NCBI GenBank assembly: GCA_012064385.1
Contig: QRDG01001525.1
Coordinates: forward strand, 558,001 to 622,000
DNA: 64,000 nt
Reading direction: 5' to 3'
Source of the DNA: Puccinellia tenuiflora
Taxonomy: Eukaryota > Streptophyta > Magnoliopsida > Poales > Poaceae
Of the stretch, positions 1 through 12,567 are shown one piece after another; position 1 is the first letter of the stretch, and each line of letters begins with the position of its first letter. Below the pieces are notes generated by a model. That model ran no database searches, was not told where the DNA came from, and saw only the letters and a list, made by a program, of their open reading frames with translations. Both the position numbers and the translations under genes were made by a program.

Positions 1-1085
1 GTGAAGGTTGATTGGTTAAGTGTCTTCAAAGATTGCTCTGAAAGTGTGAGAGTCAAAATTAGATGTAGAGATGCTAGTAAAATTCCAGACAGCAGGATCT
101 TTGAGCTGCATGGGAATTTGTATCAAGTAAATTTCCATGTGAAAAAGACTGTGGAGAGATCTGGTCAAGATATGGCTGTTAATGAAATGGAGAAGGGTGA
201 TGGCAATGATAAGGGCAATGATGCTGGTTCTGGTGACACAGGGGGCATGGATAATGACAGTAGAAGGTCTGGCTCCACCAGAGGCTCTAATACATCTCTA
301 TCTGGAGGTGGTGGTAACCCCAATGGAACCCCACATGTCACTCATGACTTAGGGGGGGGCAGGAGGTGATGGAAGCCTTTGTTAGTGGCAGTGAAGTATA
401 CAGGGTGCTAATGCAGAGGAATATGGTGGACTCTGAGGGGAATTTTATCTGGGAGGATAAAGAGGAAGGTGGTGTGTACCAGGAGCTGAATGATTTCTGG
501 TCCTCTGAGTCTGAAAACAGAAATGCTACGGAAGATACTGTAGACCTGGGTGAAAAAGTTGTTGGTGATGTGGTTTTGCCTGAAGATATAATGCCCTCCT
601 TCCAGAAGATGGTGGTTGATGAGAGGGATCAGATAAAGGACGCAAGATTATTTAAGAAGCAGAAAACTTGGGGGCCTGTGCAGCCAACCAGGCAGAGCTC
701 CAGGATCAATAGATCAACCAGTGTCATGAAGAAAGCTCAGGAGATGCAGAGGAGGAAGAACCTGGAGCAGCCTGCAAAGAAGATGTCAGGTATATCTCGA
801 ACTAATCCTTTTAATGCTTTACAGTGGGATAGTTTACAGGACATTGCTAGAACTATAGGTGTGGATATTTTAGAAGAACCTGATAGAGTAGTAGTAGATG
901 TTTTGGAGGATGATCTGGGAAAAAGTGTATCTGATAGATCAATACACGATGCAGTGGTAGAAAATGCTGCAGTAGTGACACCTCCTTCTAGCCCTGGGGA
1001 GAATGTTTTAGATGATTTAGCTGATGGATGGACAGAGGTGATTAGGAAATCTCGGGGCAAGCACCCCAGGAAGAAGTTGTTATGA
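1..1085 (+). pseudogene. LINE-A ORF1 (nucleic-acid-binding protein), C-terminal part, frameshifted
   Basis: ORF1 of plant L1 elements binds element RNA in the ribonucleoprotein particle. The window opens inside it. Positions 1-369 read a segment typical of the part after the zinc knuckle, then a Gly/Asn/Ser-rich linker. A run of eight G at 352-359 marks a frameshift, and the rest (366-1085) continues in another frame as an acidic and basic hydrophilic tail. The zinc knuckle itself would lie upstream. The ORF1 stop (TGA 1083-1085) overlaps the ORF2 start (ATG 1082-1084) as ATGA, an arrangement that could let ribosomes re-initiate on ORF2. The family call rests mainly on position before ORF2. 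Confidence 0.65.
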
Positions 1086-4000
1086 GTTTTGCTTTCTGGA
1101 ATTCAAGGGGGATTACCACCCCTGGTAGAAAACAATTCATTGAAGATAATATTGTTCCTCTTCATGTAGATTATATAGGTTTTCAGGAAACAAAGAAGGA
1201 AAAGTTCACTAGCTCCTTCTTAAAGAATGTTATAGGAAATAGGAATTTCAGCTGGAATCACCTGCCTGCAAATGGTTCTGCAAGGGGGATCCTTGTAGGT
1301 GTTAATTGTGACATTTTTTATGTTGTTGCTTGGGATATTAGAAATTTTTCTGTCAGTGTTGTAGTCAACTGGAGAAGTAAAGAAACAAATATCAGGATAA
1401 CTACAGTGTATGGCTCCCCTTATGAAGAGGGAAAGCAAGATTTTATCTCTGAACTGCATGACCTTTTCATTAACTAGGAAGGCCCTGCTATTATTGGGGG
1501 TGATTTCAATTTAGTGAGGTCTGTAGAGGATAAGAGTAATGGTAATATAAACTATAGATGGGTAGATAAATTCAATATTTGGGTAGAGATGTGGGCTCTG
1601 CTGGAAATTAATTTAACTGGCAGATCCTTTACTTGGTGCAACAACCAAGAGAACAGAGTTATGAGTAGAATTGATAGAATCTTTTGTAATGTATCTTTTG
1701 AAGGGATTTTCCCTTTGGCTAGTGCTAGGGCACTACCTAGAGTTGGTAGTGATCATACCCCTATTATCTGGGAATCTGGAATAGATAAACCACCAAGAAA
1801 AAGTAGCTTTAAATTTAAAAAATGGTGGAGTACTAGACCAGATTTTGAAAATGTTGTCATTAAAGCCTGGAATATAGAGGGGAGATATAGGAATAACATG
1901 GATAGATGGCAAGCCAAAGTTAGAGGGTTTAGGAAATCTGCTAAAGGTTGGAGTGCCAATATAGATGCGGAAATTAGGAAACATAAGAAAGCTCTGATGG
2001 AGGAATATGATAGCTTAGATGTGAAAGCTGAAAATCAGATTTTAGAGGAGGATGATAGGAGTAGGTTAGATAACATTCTTAGTGAATTAAATTCTTATTG
2101 GATGATTGAGGAAATTAAAGCTAAGCAAAGAGCTAGGGATAGAGATATCAAAGAGGGGGACAGAAACACTGCTTATTTTCATGCTGTAGCTAATCAGAGA
2201 AGGAGGAAAAAGTTGATTAGTGTACTAGATGGTCCAGATGGGCCAGAGACTGAAACCAAAGGGATGTTAAAAATTGCTGTAGATTTTTACAAAGATCTGT
2301 TTAAATATGAAAATAGAGCAGAGATTAGAATTAGAGATGATTTCTTCTCAGAGGAGGAAAAAGTCGCAGTAGAAGAGAATATGTTGTTAGAACAAGCCTT
2401 CTCTATGGAGGAGATTAAGGAAGCAGTCTTTGGGTCTTACTCAGATGGGGCACCAGGACCTGATGGTCTTCCTTTCTTTTTTTACCAGAAATACTGGGTG
2501 ATAATTAAGGAGGATCTGTTTGGTTTGTTTAATGATTGGTTTGCAAACAAAATGGACATATATAGAATTAATTTCGCTATGATTACTCTTATTCCTAAGG
2601 AAGATGATGCTAGGGTTATGAAAAAATTTAGACCCATTAGTTTGCTTAATTGCAGTTTTAAGATCTTTACCAAGGTTTTAACTAATAGAATTTCGAAGAT
2701 AGTAGATAGGCTGATATCTCCCTGTCAATCAGCCTTTATTAAGGGGAGATATATCTTAGAAAGTGTAGTTACAGCTCATGAAATAGTTCATGAGGTGCAT
2801 AAGAGTAACTTACCTGGTTTAGTTTTTAAGATTGATTATGAAAAAGCATATGACAAAGTCAATCTTGATTTTTTGTATGAGATTTTGGAAAAAAGGGGTT
2901 TTAGCCCCTTTTGGATTAGGCTTATTAAACAGGTTACTCAATGTGGCTCTGTAGGTGTTAAAATTAATGAGGTAGAGAGTGATTTTTTCCTGACTGGAAA
3001 AGGTTTGAGGCAGGGAGATCCCCTGTCCCCAATCCTTTTCAATTTCGTAGTTGATGTTTTTGCTAAGATGTTAGTAAAGGGGACAGACGCTGGTTTAATT
3101 AGAGGTTTGTGCCCCAGATTTATTAGAGGAGGTGTGGTGTGTTTACAGTATGCTGATGATACACTGCTCTTCTTAGAGGCTGATAAAGATGTAGCGATTA
3201 ATATGAAATGGATCTTAACCTGTTTTGAGCAAATATCAGGCATGAGGATTAATTACCATAAGAGTGAGCTGATCCCAATTAACATATTAGAGGGGGAGCT
3301 TGCCTCTTTTTTAGATATTTTTCAATGTGTTAAAGGAGATTTTCCTGTCAAATACTTAGGGATTCCCCTACATTTTGATAAGCTTAAGAGAGAAGATCTG
3401 CAGCCTCTGGTAGATGCCCTCCTCAAAAGGTTAGCTGGTTGGAGAGGGAGACTGCTGTCTTCTGCTGCTAAAAGAGAATTAGTTCAGTCTTGTTTAGCTA
3501 GTATCCCGATCTATTTGCTATCTTTCTTCAAGTTTCCTAAATGGGCACTTAAATTGATTAACACTCAATTATCTAACTGTCTATGGAATGATGAAGAAGG
3601 GAATCATAAGATCCATCTAGCTAACTGGCCTTCAGTCTGTATGAGGAAAGAGTATGGTGGGCTTGGTATTCCCAATATCCAGGACCTGAACCTATGTCTT
3701 TTAGGGTCTTGGGTTAAGAGGTACATACTTAGGTGAAAACAAGTTGTGGAGAAAAGTGATTGAGTCAAAATACAACAATAGGAATAGGAATATTCTCTGC
3801 TGTCAAAATGCTCATCCATCAACCTTCTGGAAAGGGGTGATGTGGGCAATGAAAGCAGTTAAATTAGGCTATAAATGGAATGTAGGAAATGGCAAAACTA
3901 TTAGATTCTGGGAGGACATCTGGTTTGGTAATTCTCCTCTATCAGTTCAGTTTTGGGAGATCTATGTGATCTCTAATCAACAAACAAAAACGATATCAGA

Positions 4001-4637
4001 GCTGTGGGATGGGGTTGAGCTTAGATGTGACTTTAGGAGAACTTTTACTGAAGAAATGATGGCTAAATGGGGGGAGATTAGAGGGATAGCTGAATCAATT
4101 CATTTCACTGAGGAAGATGACCAGATGATCTGGAAATATGAATCTAATGGTATCTATTCCTCTAAATCCATGTATGCCATTGTTAACTTTAGAGGAGTTA
4201 AACCTGTCTTCCTTCCTAGTTTATGGGATTTGAAAATCCCTCCCAGGGTGCAGGTGTTCCTTTGGCTTTTCTCTCAAAATAAGATTATGACTAGGGATAA
4301 TCTCAGGAAAAGAGGGATTCCTAAGAAATTGGAGTGTGAGATGTGCACTGAGATAGAAACTGTCTCCCACTTGTTTTTTGAATGTGTTGTAGCAAAATCT
4401 CTATGGGAGGATGTGTTTTCTATCTTTCAGATTAGGATTAGTGATTATATTTCCCTTGCTTCCAAGTGGTTGTGCAATAAAAAATTCCTGCATCTGAATG
4501 TGGTTACTTCTGCAGTTTTATGGTGCTTATGGAATAATAGGAATAGTCTGGTTTTTAATAGAAAAACTTGGATTAATATGAAACAGGTGTGGGGGCTGCT
4601 GCTGTCCTATCTAAGGACCTGGAAGGAGGAAAGTTGA
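1082..4637 (+). pseudogene. LINE-A ORF2: endonuclease plus reverse transcriptase plus zinc-binding C-terminus
   Basis: ORF2 nicks target DNA and reverse-transcribes element RNA at the nick. The N-terminus opens with SFAFWNSRGI and contains GFQETKKE, the endonuclease/exonuclease/phosphatase fold; GGDFNL and SDHTPI follow. Reverse transcriptase motifs are APGPDGLP, RPISLLNC, the aspartate in FKIDYEKAYDKV, GLRQGDPLSP and the active site YADDTLLF at about 3148. The tail (3744-4637) has a CEMC...H-x4-C zinc-binding pattern (zf-RVT). An in-frame TAG (1475-1477) cuts the endonuclease and a one-base shift near 3735 separates the tail. No RNase H domain is visible, unlike LINE-B. As it stands it cannot make full-length protein. 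Confidence 0.9.
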
Positions 4638-5129
4638 GAGAATTCACAGAAATGATGGTGATGAAGCTGAGAAGACCTCTCTGCTTGGACTTCCCAAGAT
4701 GAGCTGCAATGGCTTCGGGCGGATCGCGGCCTGGGTCCTTGATGCTAAGAGGGACTCGGGGAGGGCGACACTGAAGTACCTGCACGCTCATCCAGAGGAA
4801 GATGCGACGATACATGCGGTTGTTTGAGCCATAGTTGCTTCCCAGGTGCTTAGTAGTAGATGTAGTAGGTTTTGGTGGCTTCTGATGGTGCTGCCTGCTG
4901 ATGCAGCGCTAGGGGTGATGCCCAGGTTGTAAAAAGCTTTTGCTCTAGATCAGGGGAGGTTTTAGTCTGGTGTTGTTGCAAAACTTTGAGCTGTAAGTTG
5001 CTTGCCGGTGTAGTGTTCCCGGTGCTTGGCCTTAGGTGCATTTGTTTTTTTGGAAAAGATTCGGTGTGAACATTTGTGGTTTCATGCTTAATGGAACCGG
5101 GGATCGTCTCCCTGTTTTTCTAAAAAAAT

Positions 5130-6124
5130 AATATGATGGCATCCTCGTAATATTTACTATGTCCATGATCAGAAAAAAATAAGACCATCAACAACATATG
5201 AGCTAGTTTAGAGGACTATCTAGAGAAATGGTTGATGTTTATTATTCTACAAATACAATTATGTTTTTGAATCCCGCATTCAAAAACTAATGCAATTATG
5301 CATAGAACATAAATTGAATGTGAAAATAGAATAGTAACAACTTATTATTACCTCGAAGGCATATTTTCAATAGGGCGGTGTTACATATCCCGAAGCTCAC
5401 TCAGTTCTTCTAACTCGGCGATTCGCAACGACCGGCACTCAAAATGACACTTCGGTGAGGTGGCGAAGATCATAAGCAGAATGGGAATACGGTGACTAGT
5501 CAAAATGAAATGGGAAAGGGGCAAAATATAAATTTCATCTCACAATCAAGGCTCACCTTACATTCGGGAATAGGTTGAAACCCCTGACTCTGCATGCACA
5601 CAACCATTCATATTAATTATTGAGCAAAGTACATTCGAAACATTACAAGATATCAAAGAACACCTACGGCTAAGTGGACTTCTTCCGCATCAACGTCTTC
5701 ATAAAGATAAACGTCCTCACACCATCACTGCCATTTTTCAGCCGGAGATGGATGGCCAAGGAATTTCATCCTGAATTTCGAGACTAGCCAATAAAAAGAC
5801 CAACGATAACAATTTGACAACACCAAATGTGAAACGGAGTTCCAATTAGCAAATTCATTGTTGTTAAGCTCGTCCATCCCAGATGTGAAATATTGTTCCA
5901 ACCAGCATCTTAATCACATATCGATTGGTAGTTGCATTCATTGATGCTCCGCGTTGGACCAAAAAGCCCTAACAATGGGACAATTTCCCGCTTTAGACTA
6001 TCTAGTGAGAGCTCACCTAATTTGAGTCAACCAGATTTCATAAATAAAACTTAGAATCATTTGTCTCCTCTACTTGGTTCCTAAATATCAGTTACAATGA
6101 ACGGTCCCTTATGATCAAACATGA
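5130..6124. other. Intergenic DNA, no gene recognised
   Basis: AT-rich DNA between the two LINEs. No ORF with recognisable protein similarity, RNA gene or clear terminal repeat was seen. The stretch near 5390-5560 is unlike its surroundings but I cannot name it. Confidence 0.4.
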
Positions 6125-6400
6125 GTGAACTTTGGAACTAAAGAGAAAAACCCCTATGTGGAAGGTATTGAGATCAAATACCTTCAGTGCTCTGCCAGCA
6201 GCATGACAGTGAAAGATACAATTCAGTTGAACACAGCGAGGTCGAAGGCCGCGGCAAGAAAGCAAAGGAAGAGATCACAGTGGACACGGGTGGGATGGAG
6301 GGAAGATGCAAAGGAAAGGGGGGTGATCAGGAAGCAACCAGCCCCCGGGGCTGCTGGTACTCTGACAGGCGCGACAGATAGCACCTGTCAGAAACAATGA
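6125..6400 (+). pseudogene. LINE-B ORF1 remnant
   Basis: A basic, hydrophilic 91-codon segment directly upstream of ORF2. Its identity as ORF1 is inferred from position and from the junction: its TGA (6398-6400) overlaps the ORF2 ATG (6397-6399) as ATGA, exactly as in LINE-A. No zinc knuckle is present. Confidence 0.5.
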
Positions 6401-9400
6401 ATCTCTTAGGTTGGAACTGCCGGGGTATGGGACTGCCCCGGACAGTTCATGAACTTGTGCATCTCGTTCGCACCCTGAAGCCCAAAATTGTCTTCATTAG
6501 CGAGACTAGACAGAGTAAAAGAAAAATAAAAGATCCTAGATGGAGGCTAGGCCTCAAACACTGCTTTACGTAGGATGGCGTTGGCAAAGGAGCCGGTATT
6601 GCTTTGTTCTGGGATGAACATATCAATATTAAGATCTTGTCCGAGGGACCAAGGTATTTCGATGTGTCAGTCAAGGAGGACACCATTGGCCATGCTTGGC
6701 GGTGTACCTTCGTGTATGTCAAAGGCCCCTGAGAGACATCATATGTGGACCACGCTCCGCAGAATCAAACCAAACTCCACCGAGCCCTGGCTGATGATAG
6801 GCGATTTCAACGAGACTATATGGCAACATGAACACTTCTCTGAAACAAAAAGGTCTGAGAGAAGAATGGCTGACTTCAGAAACGTTCTATCCTTCTGCAA
6901 CCTGCATGACATGGCCTTCTCTGGACCTGCCTGGACCTTTGATAACAAACAAAAAGGAAAGAAAAATGTCAAGGCTAGACTTGACAGAGCTGTTGCTTCA
7001 GACTCGTGGTTCAAGTTGTTCCCGGATGCCAAGCTTTCCCACATCTGCTCTACCCGCTCCGACCACCTGCCTCTTCTGCTTGAACTGGAGAAACAAGCAC
7101 AATCTGACAGATCCAAAGAAACTCCGAAATATGAATACATGTGGGAGAGAGACCCCGGTTTACCTTCAGTGATCGAAGAAGCTTGGAACAGCAGGCCCCT
7201 CTGCACCTGCTTAGGGGATCTAACGAGTAAACTGAGCAACACAAGAGACCACCTGAAGGACTGGAGCATAAATACCTTTGGCAATGTAAAAAAGGAAATA
7301 AAAAAGAAGAGAAACAAAATTGGCACACTATGGAAGAAGCCTAGATCCCAAGTGCGAGATGCAGAGGTCCAAAAAACTAGCAAGGAACTGGATGAATTAC
7401 TACACAGAGAGGAGATGATGTGGAGGCAAAGATCTCGTGTCGATTGGCTGCTAGAAGGTGACAGGAACATGAAATACTTCCATAGGAAAGCGACCTGGAG
7501 GCAATCAAAAAACAGGATCAGGAAAATTAAAGGTATGAATGGTACCTGGACCGACGACCCAAAGGAAATTGAGGATCAAGCTACTGATTTCTTCAAAAAT
7601 CAGTATACAAATGACAATGTTGTCGAACCAGAAGATCTGATCAACATGCTGCACACTTCGATCTCGACTGAAATCAATGAAGATTTATGCAGGCCGTTTT
7701 CTGACAGAGAGATCAGCGATGCGCTGTTCCAAATTGGGCCCATCAAAGCTCCTAGACCGGATGGCATGCCGGCCCGCTTCTTCCAGCGAAATTGGTCCGT
7801 CTTGAAAGATGAAGTGATTTGTGCAGTCAAAGGGTTTTTTGAAAATTGCCACATGCCCGAGGGAAGCAACGACACTGTCATCATCTTGATTCCTAAAGGA
7901 CCAAACCCTGAAAGCTTCACTGACTACAGACCGATCAGCCTCTGTAATGTCGTGTACAAGATCATATCCAAATGTCTGGTGAACCGCCTCCGCCCCATTC
8001 TTGACGGCATCATCTCTGAAACCCAAAGCGCGTTCATCCCCGGAAGATCGATCACCGACAATGCCTTGATAGCCTTTGAAAGCTTCCACAAAATCTAGAG
8101 AGGCAAAAAACCCAATAACAATGATTGCGCCTACAAGCTTGACCTCTCCAAAGCTTACGACCGTGTTGATTGGTTGTTCCTTGAAAAGACTATACAGAAA
8201 ATGGGCTTCAATGAAATCTGGATTAAATGGGTTATGACCTGTGTGAGATCTGTCAGGTTCTCAGTCAGAATCAATGGGCACACCCTTGAGCCTTTCTCCC
8301 CATCACGTGGACTCAGACAAGGAGACCCTCTAAGCCCCTACCTCTTCCTCTTCGTGGGGAAGGCCCTATCTTGCATCCTGAAGAAGGAAACCAGCGCAGG
8401 AACCATCACCCCTCTGAAAGTTGCTAGAGGCGCCCAAGGCGTCTCAAACCTCCTGTTCGCTGACGATAGCCTCCTCTTCTTCAAAGCAAACTCTGAGGAA
8501 GCCAAGGCTGTCGAGAAAGCTCTGAAGCTGTTTCAGAGGTCTACTGGCCAACTCCTCAGCCCAGATAAGTGCTCAATCTTATTTAGCACTGCCTGCCCAC
8601 CGAACACACAAGCAACCATCAGAGATATTCTTCACATCTCAAGATCCACCTTCGAGGAGAAGTACCTGGGCCTCCCCACTCCGGAAGGGCACATGAAAGG
8701 TGACCAGTTCCAACCTATCATGTGCAAATACAAAAAGACTCACTAGCTGGGCAGAGAAGTTCATGTCCTACGCATCTAAGGACACGCTCATCAAATCGGT
8801 GGCTCAGTCCCTACCCAGCTATGCCATGTCTGTGTTCAAGATGAACATTGGCTTCTGCGAAGATTTTGAGAAGTTGATTCGGGATTTTTGGTGGGGTGAC
8901 GAGGACGGACACAGGAAAGTCCACTGGAATGCTTGGGAAAATCTGACCAAATCGAAGGTAAAGGTGGAATGGGTTTCCGGGACATACACCTCTTCAACCA
9001 AGCGCTGCTAGCAAGGCAGACTTGGCGCCTTATCCAAAACCCCAATAGCCTCTGTGGCGAGAGTCCTGAAAGCTAAGTATTTTCCTCATGGAAATATCTT
9101 GGACACTGTTTTCACTAGGGATCCGTCCCCAGTCTGGAGGGGTGTTGAATTTGGCCTGGAGCTGCTGAAGCATGGCATCATCAACAGGATTGGAAACGGC
9201 AGAAACACCCCGTGATCAGTGGATCCCTAGAGACAGCGGCCTAAAAATTACTGCAGTAAAAAAGAACTCACGGCTTCGGTGGGTTAACTAGTTGATCGTC
9301 CCGGGCACAAACTGCTGGAAGACTGATCTCCAACATGATCTATTCTATGACCACGATGTGGAAGCTATCACACGCATCCGCATCCCCACGGCTGACACTG

Positions 9401-10554
9401 ATGACACCGTCGCTTGGCACTATGAGAAGAACGGTTGTTTCTCGATGAAAAGCGCTTACCGTCTGGCAGTGAACCTGAAACATCAGAGGCAGAACACTAG
9501 CAGTAGCTCAAATACAAGTGGTGACCATCTGTGCTGGAACTCAATCTGGAAAGCGAACGTCCACCCCAAGGTTAGGGTCTTTGGGTGGCGCGTTGCTACT
9601 GACTGCCTCGCCACGCAGAAAAACAAATGGAGGAAGAATTTGGAAACCGAACCGTGCTGCTCCATCTGTGGTCGAGAACCCGAAGATGCCTTCCATGCAA
9701 CTATCACTTGCAGAAGAGCCGCTGCTCTTCGTCAGGCCATGCGGGAACACTTCGACCTTCCGTCTAAATCCAAATTCAGAAACACGGGTGCTGACTGGCT
9801 ACAATAGATCCTCGGCCAGGAAAGCGAGATCACCAGAGCCAGAATTCTTCTTCTGTTATGGCGTGTCTGGCACTTGCGAAATGACTGCATCCACCGAGAA
9901 GGCAAGGAATCAATATCCAGCTCAGTCCACTTCCTACTCCCCTTTCTAGCCGACTTCTGGCATCCTCCTCAACTATCCGAGGATTCGAAGGGCAAATCAT
10001 CTGTGATCCCTCACATGAGGGTTTGCCCTCCATGTCCAAAGACCCATTCACCATGGTCTGCTCCTCCCCCCGGCTGGACAAAATTGAACACTGATGGTTC
10101 TTTCCACAACAACCTGCTTTCGGGAAGCCTGGGAGCCATCGCCAGGGACTGTAATGGCTGCACCATTATGGCGGCGTGCGAGCCTTCCTTGCTGTGCGGG
10201 AGTGCTGAAGAAGTTGAAGCGAAGGCTTCCATCTTTGGGCTTCGTCGTCTTGCCAGCTTAGGAATCACCAAGGTCGTGCTGGAGATGGACTGCTCTTCTG
10301 CTGTGAATGCCCTGACCTCCAGCCATAGAGACAGATCTGAAATTTGGGATATCTATGAAGACACAAAAAGTCTGCTTCGAAACCTGGAAGATTTCAGCAT
10401 CAAGCACATTAGAAGAGAGAACACCGTCACCGCTGACGCCCTAGCAAATTTTGCCAGCTCCCCGGCCTTTCACCCCCTGTCCAATTCCCTCCCCCCTTCG
10501 TTTGAGGAGCTTGTAAAGCACGAAAAACTGTTGGCCTCTGGCATGAATCTATAA
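6397..10554 (+). pseudogene. LINE-B ORF2: endonuclease, reverse transcriptase, zinc-binding and RNase H domains, broken
   Basis: The start reads MNLLGWNCRGMG, the classic N-terminus of plant LINE endonucleases, with FISETRQS following. A TAG at 6571-6573 and a frameshift near 6720 break the endonuclease, which resumes as MIGDFNETIW and SDHLPLL. Reverse transcriptase motifs are RPDGMPARF, YRPISLCNV, LDLSKAYDRV (just after a TAG at 8096), GLRQGDPLSPYL and FADDSLLF. A zf-RVT segment (9292-9807, CCSICGREPEDAFH) and an RNase H domain (about 10075-10460: LNTDGSF, VEAKA, LEMDCS, ADALANFA) complete the order. The RNase H acidic residues are kept, although the rest is dead. The multiple lesions mean it is older than LINE-A. 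Confidence 0.88.
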
Positions 10555-10856
10555 AACTCTCCCTTTCTCAAAAAAAAAAACCTTCAGGGTGTTTTTGTTT
10601 TTGCTACTTTTACCATTCTCTCTTATGTTTGCTCTATGCCATGTGGACGAAGCTCGCTACTCTCTGCCATGCTGTGAATATGGGGGAAAAGGTCAAAGGA
10701 GCACATATATCAAACATAGCAACCACCCTATAGCAAGTGTTTACCGCTAATGTCTTTTTTAGCTGTTGATTAAGAAACTCCTACTCCTCTTCTAGTAGTA
10801 GAAAAGGTTTGTCCACTCGCAAAAGAAATCATGCTAATTATCGCTACGTTCGTTAT

Positions 10857-10937
10857 CTTGACGATGATGAAATCCTGATCATGACATGTCAACAAATTGT
10901 CCGTCTTGACGATGATGAAATCCTGCATGACATGTCA
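10857..10937. repeat. 48-bp direct duplication
   Basis: The segment CTTGACGATGATGAAATCCT occurs at 10858 and again at about 10906, each followed by CATGACATGTCA with small differences. It is a local tandem duplication in the otherwise unremarkable 10581-11018 interval, which holds no gene I can recognise. Confidence 0.7.
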
Positions 10938-11018
10938 TCGTCCAATAAACGAGCAACGATTATCGGGAAAAATTGATGCAACTTCGTACTTTTCACAAAG
11001 GAAATCCAGCCTGCAAGT

Positions 11019-12567
11019 TTTTTTTTAGAGTGAGGTGCAGCCTGCAAGTTTTTTTTTAGGAGAAAATGACAAAAAACTACCACAATTGGGGCGGCGGTGT
11101 CAGTAAACTACCGACTTTGCATGTTTTGTCTGAAAACTACCAACATTGGGGTATGTGTGTGACACATAGCACTGATTCTGCAGTTTAGTCGGCTTAAACC
11201 GTTTTCTGACAGTTTGGTCCCACTTATCAGGCCAACGTGGCAAGGTCAATCCATCTGATAGCCCACACATATAACAAAAAAAATCTTGCTGCAGCGCCAG
11301 GAGCGGCTGCGGTCTTCGAGCTGCGCCGACGACGGATGGCGGCCGGCTTCCAAGTCCCATCCGCCCACAACACCGAGGTTCATCGCAACCGGACCGGCCA
11401 GCGAGCGAGATGGGCTCCTTCCTCTCGTCGCTCGTGACCCATCCGAAACGAGCACCTCCGGTGTGCGGTGCGTCGTCCCCGTCGCGGAGGACCTCCGGCG
11501 TGCCGTCCCCATCGCAGTGGATCTGTGGCACGTTGTCCCCGTTGCGGAGCACCTCTGGCGTGCGGCGTGACGTAGCCCCCATCGCGGAGCACCTATGGCA
11601 CCCGACGCTCGTCGTGGAGCACCTCCGCTGCACGGCGCACCGTTGCCCGGGTGTGCGTCGATGGAGAGTGAGCGGGGTCACACGGGTGCGTTTGCGGGAT
11701 GCGCACGGTCTGCCACGACCAAAAGGTGGCGGCGCCGCTCCTTTGTGACCACCGGAGATGCTCCGGCGACCACATCCCGCGGCGGCACATGGAGGTTCGC
11801 GGCGCGGTGGCGCATCTGGGAGCAAGAAGGAGAGGGGAAGGGTCCTGGAGGACTGGCTGCTCACCAAGAAGATGATGAAGGGGTCGGGAAGGCCGGAGGA
11901 GGTTAAGGCCATCCTAATCGAGCACGACAGCGGCGGCCGAAGGCGGAGAAGATCGGGCTCGATCTGCTCGGTCCTTGCCCCCAGCATCTACAACTATCGG
12001 ACGAGGTAGAGGATGACGTGACATAACTTCTGGTGTGGAGGCAGCGCTGGGAGATGTCCATGGCGACGGAGAGGGCGCCGCGGCCGACGGCGACACGCTC
12101 TGGACGTCAGTCGCGTTCTCAGCGCACAGGCCACGCCAGAACGCATGACTTCACCAGGTGAAGAAGCACGGCGAGGCGATGCTCCAAGACATCTCCAACG
12201 AGCTCGCGTCTACGGCCTCTCCCGTCCTTCAGGGCCGACGCCGGTCAGAGCTTGCCCTCTCCCTCAAATGGTGAAGCCAGCACCGGGGGCCACCGCTCCC
12301 TTCCCGCGGGAGGAAAAGAAAAGAAATAAAAAGAAAAAGTAAATGTTTTATGAAGCCATGTAGACCTGACAGGTGGGTCCGAACGGTCAGAAAATGGTTT
12401 AAGATGAGTTAATCAAACAATCAGTGCTATGTGTCACACACATACCCCAATGTTGATAGTTTTCAGACAAAACATGCAAAGTCGGTAGTTTACTGACACC
12501 GCCGCCCCAATTGTGATAGTTTTTTGTCATTTTCTTTTTTTTTAGAGTGAGGTGCAGCCTGCAAGTT
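11019..12567. repeat. 32-bp direct repeats flanking MULE-1
   Basis: An identical 32-bp sequence (eight T, then AGAGTGAGGTGCAGCC and TGCAAGTT) lies at 11019-11050 and at 12536-12567, just outside the MULE termini. A partial further copy precedes 11019. This is longer than the 9-bp duplication made by MULEs, so it probably reflects a pre-existing tandem repeat or a local rearrangement. Confidence 0.75.
11061..12535. mobile_element. MULE-1, short Mutator-like element with GC-rich interior (Pack-MULE candidate)
   Basis: The terminal inverted repeats run inward from 11061 (AGAAAATGACAAAAAACTAC) and 12535, and stay alignable for about 170-180 bp, to about 11243 on the left and about 12353 on the right. 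They share words with the TIRs of MULE-2 at 49669 (AACTACCAC, TAGCACTGAT, GGTCCCAC, ACGTGGCA), so the two are related. The interior (about 11250-12350) is strikingly GC-rich against AT-rich TIRs and has open frames on both strands, but no transposase. The composition suggests captured host gene fragments. I do not recognise the parent gene. The flanking T-rich duplication is imperfect. Confidence 0.7.

Larger units (their letters stand above)
1..5129 (+). mobile_element. L1-type LINE (LINE-A), 5' end outside window
   Basis: This is a non-LTR retrotransposon with the plant L1 layout: an ORF1 remnant, then ORF2 with endonuclease, reverse transcriptase and a C-terminal zinc-binding region, then a 3' UTR ending near a short A-rich tract at about 5121-5130. 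The 5' end, and so any target-site duplication, lies before the window. Only a few lesions separate it from an open element: a shift in ORF1 near 355, a TAG at 1475-1477 and a one-base shift near 3735. That suggests a fairly recent insertion. The 3' boundary is approximate because no duplication could be paired. Confidence 0.85.
6125..10580 (+). mobile_element. L1-type LINE with RNase H (LINE-B), 5' truncated and decayed
   Basis: This is a second non-LTR retrotransposon in the same orientation as LINE-A but of a different lineage: codon use is more GC-rich and ORF2 ends in an RNase H domain. ORF1 is reduced to a C-terminal scrap. ORF2 carries at least three in-frame stops (6571, 8096, 9805) and several frameshifts (near 6720, 8735, 8960-9290). 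The 3' end is an A-run at about 10570-10580. The 5' boundary is unclear, and 6125 is only the first position where coding character is seen. No target duplication was paired. Confidence 0.85.

Noticed and set aside
11100..11987. 295-codon minus-strand ORF in MULE-1
   Set aside because: It runs from captured GC-rich DNA through the TIR itself, is rich in low-complexity Arg/Pro, and shows no domain.
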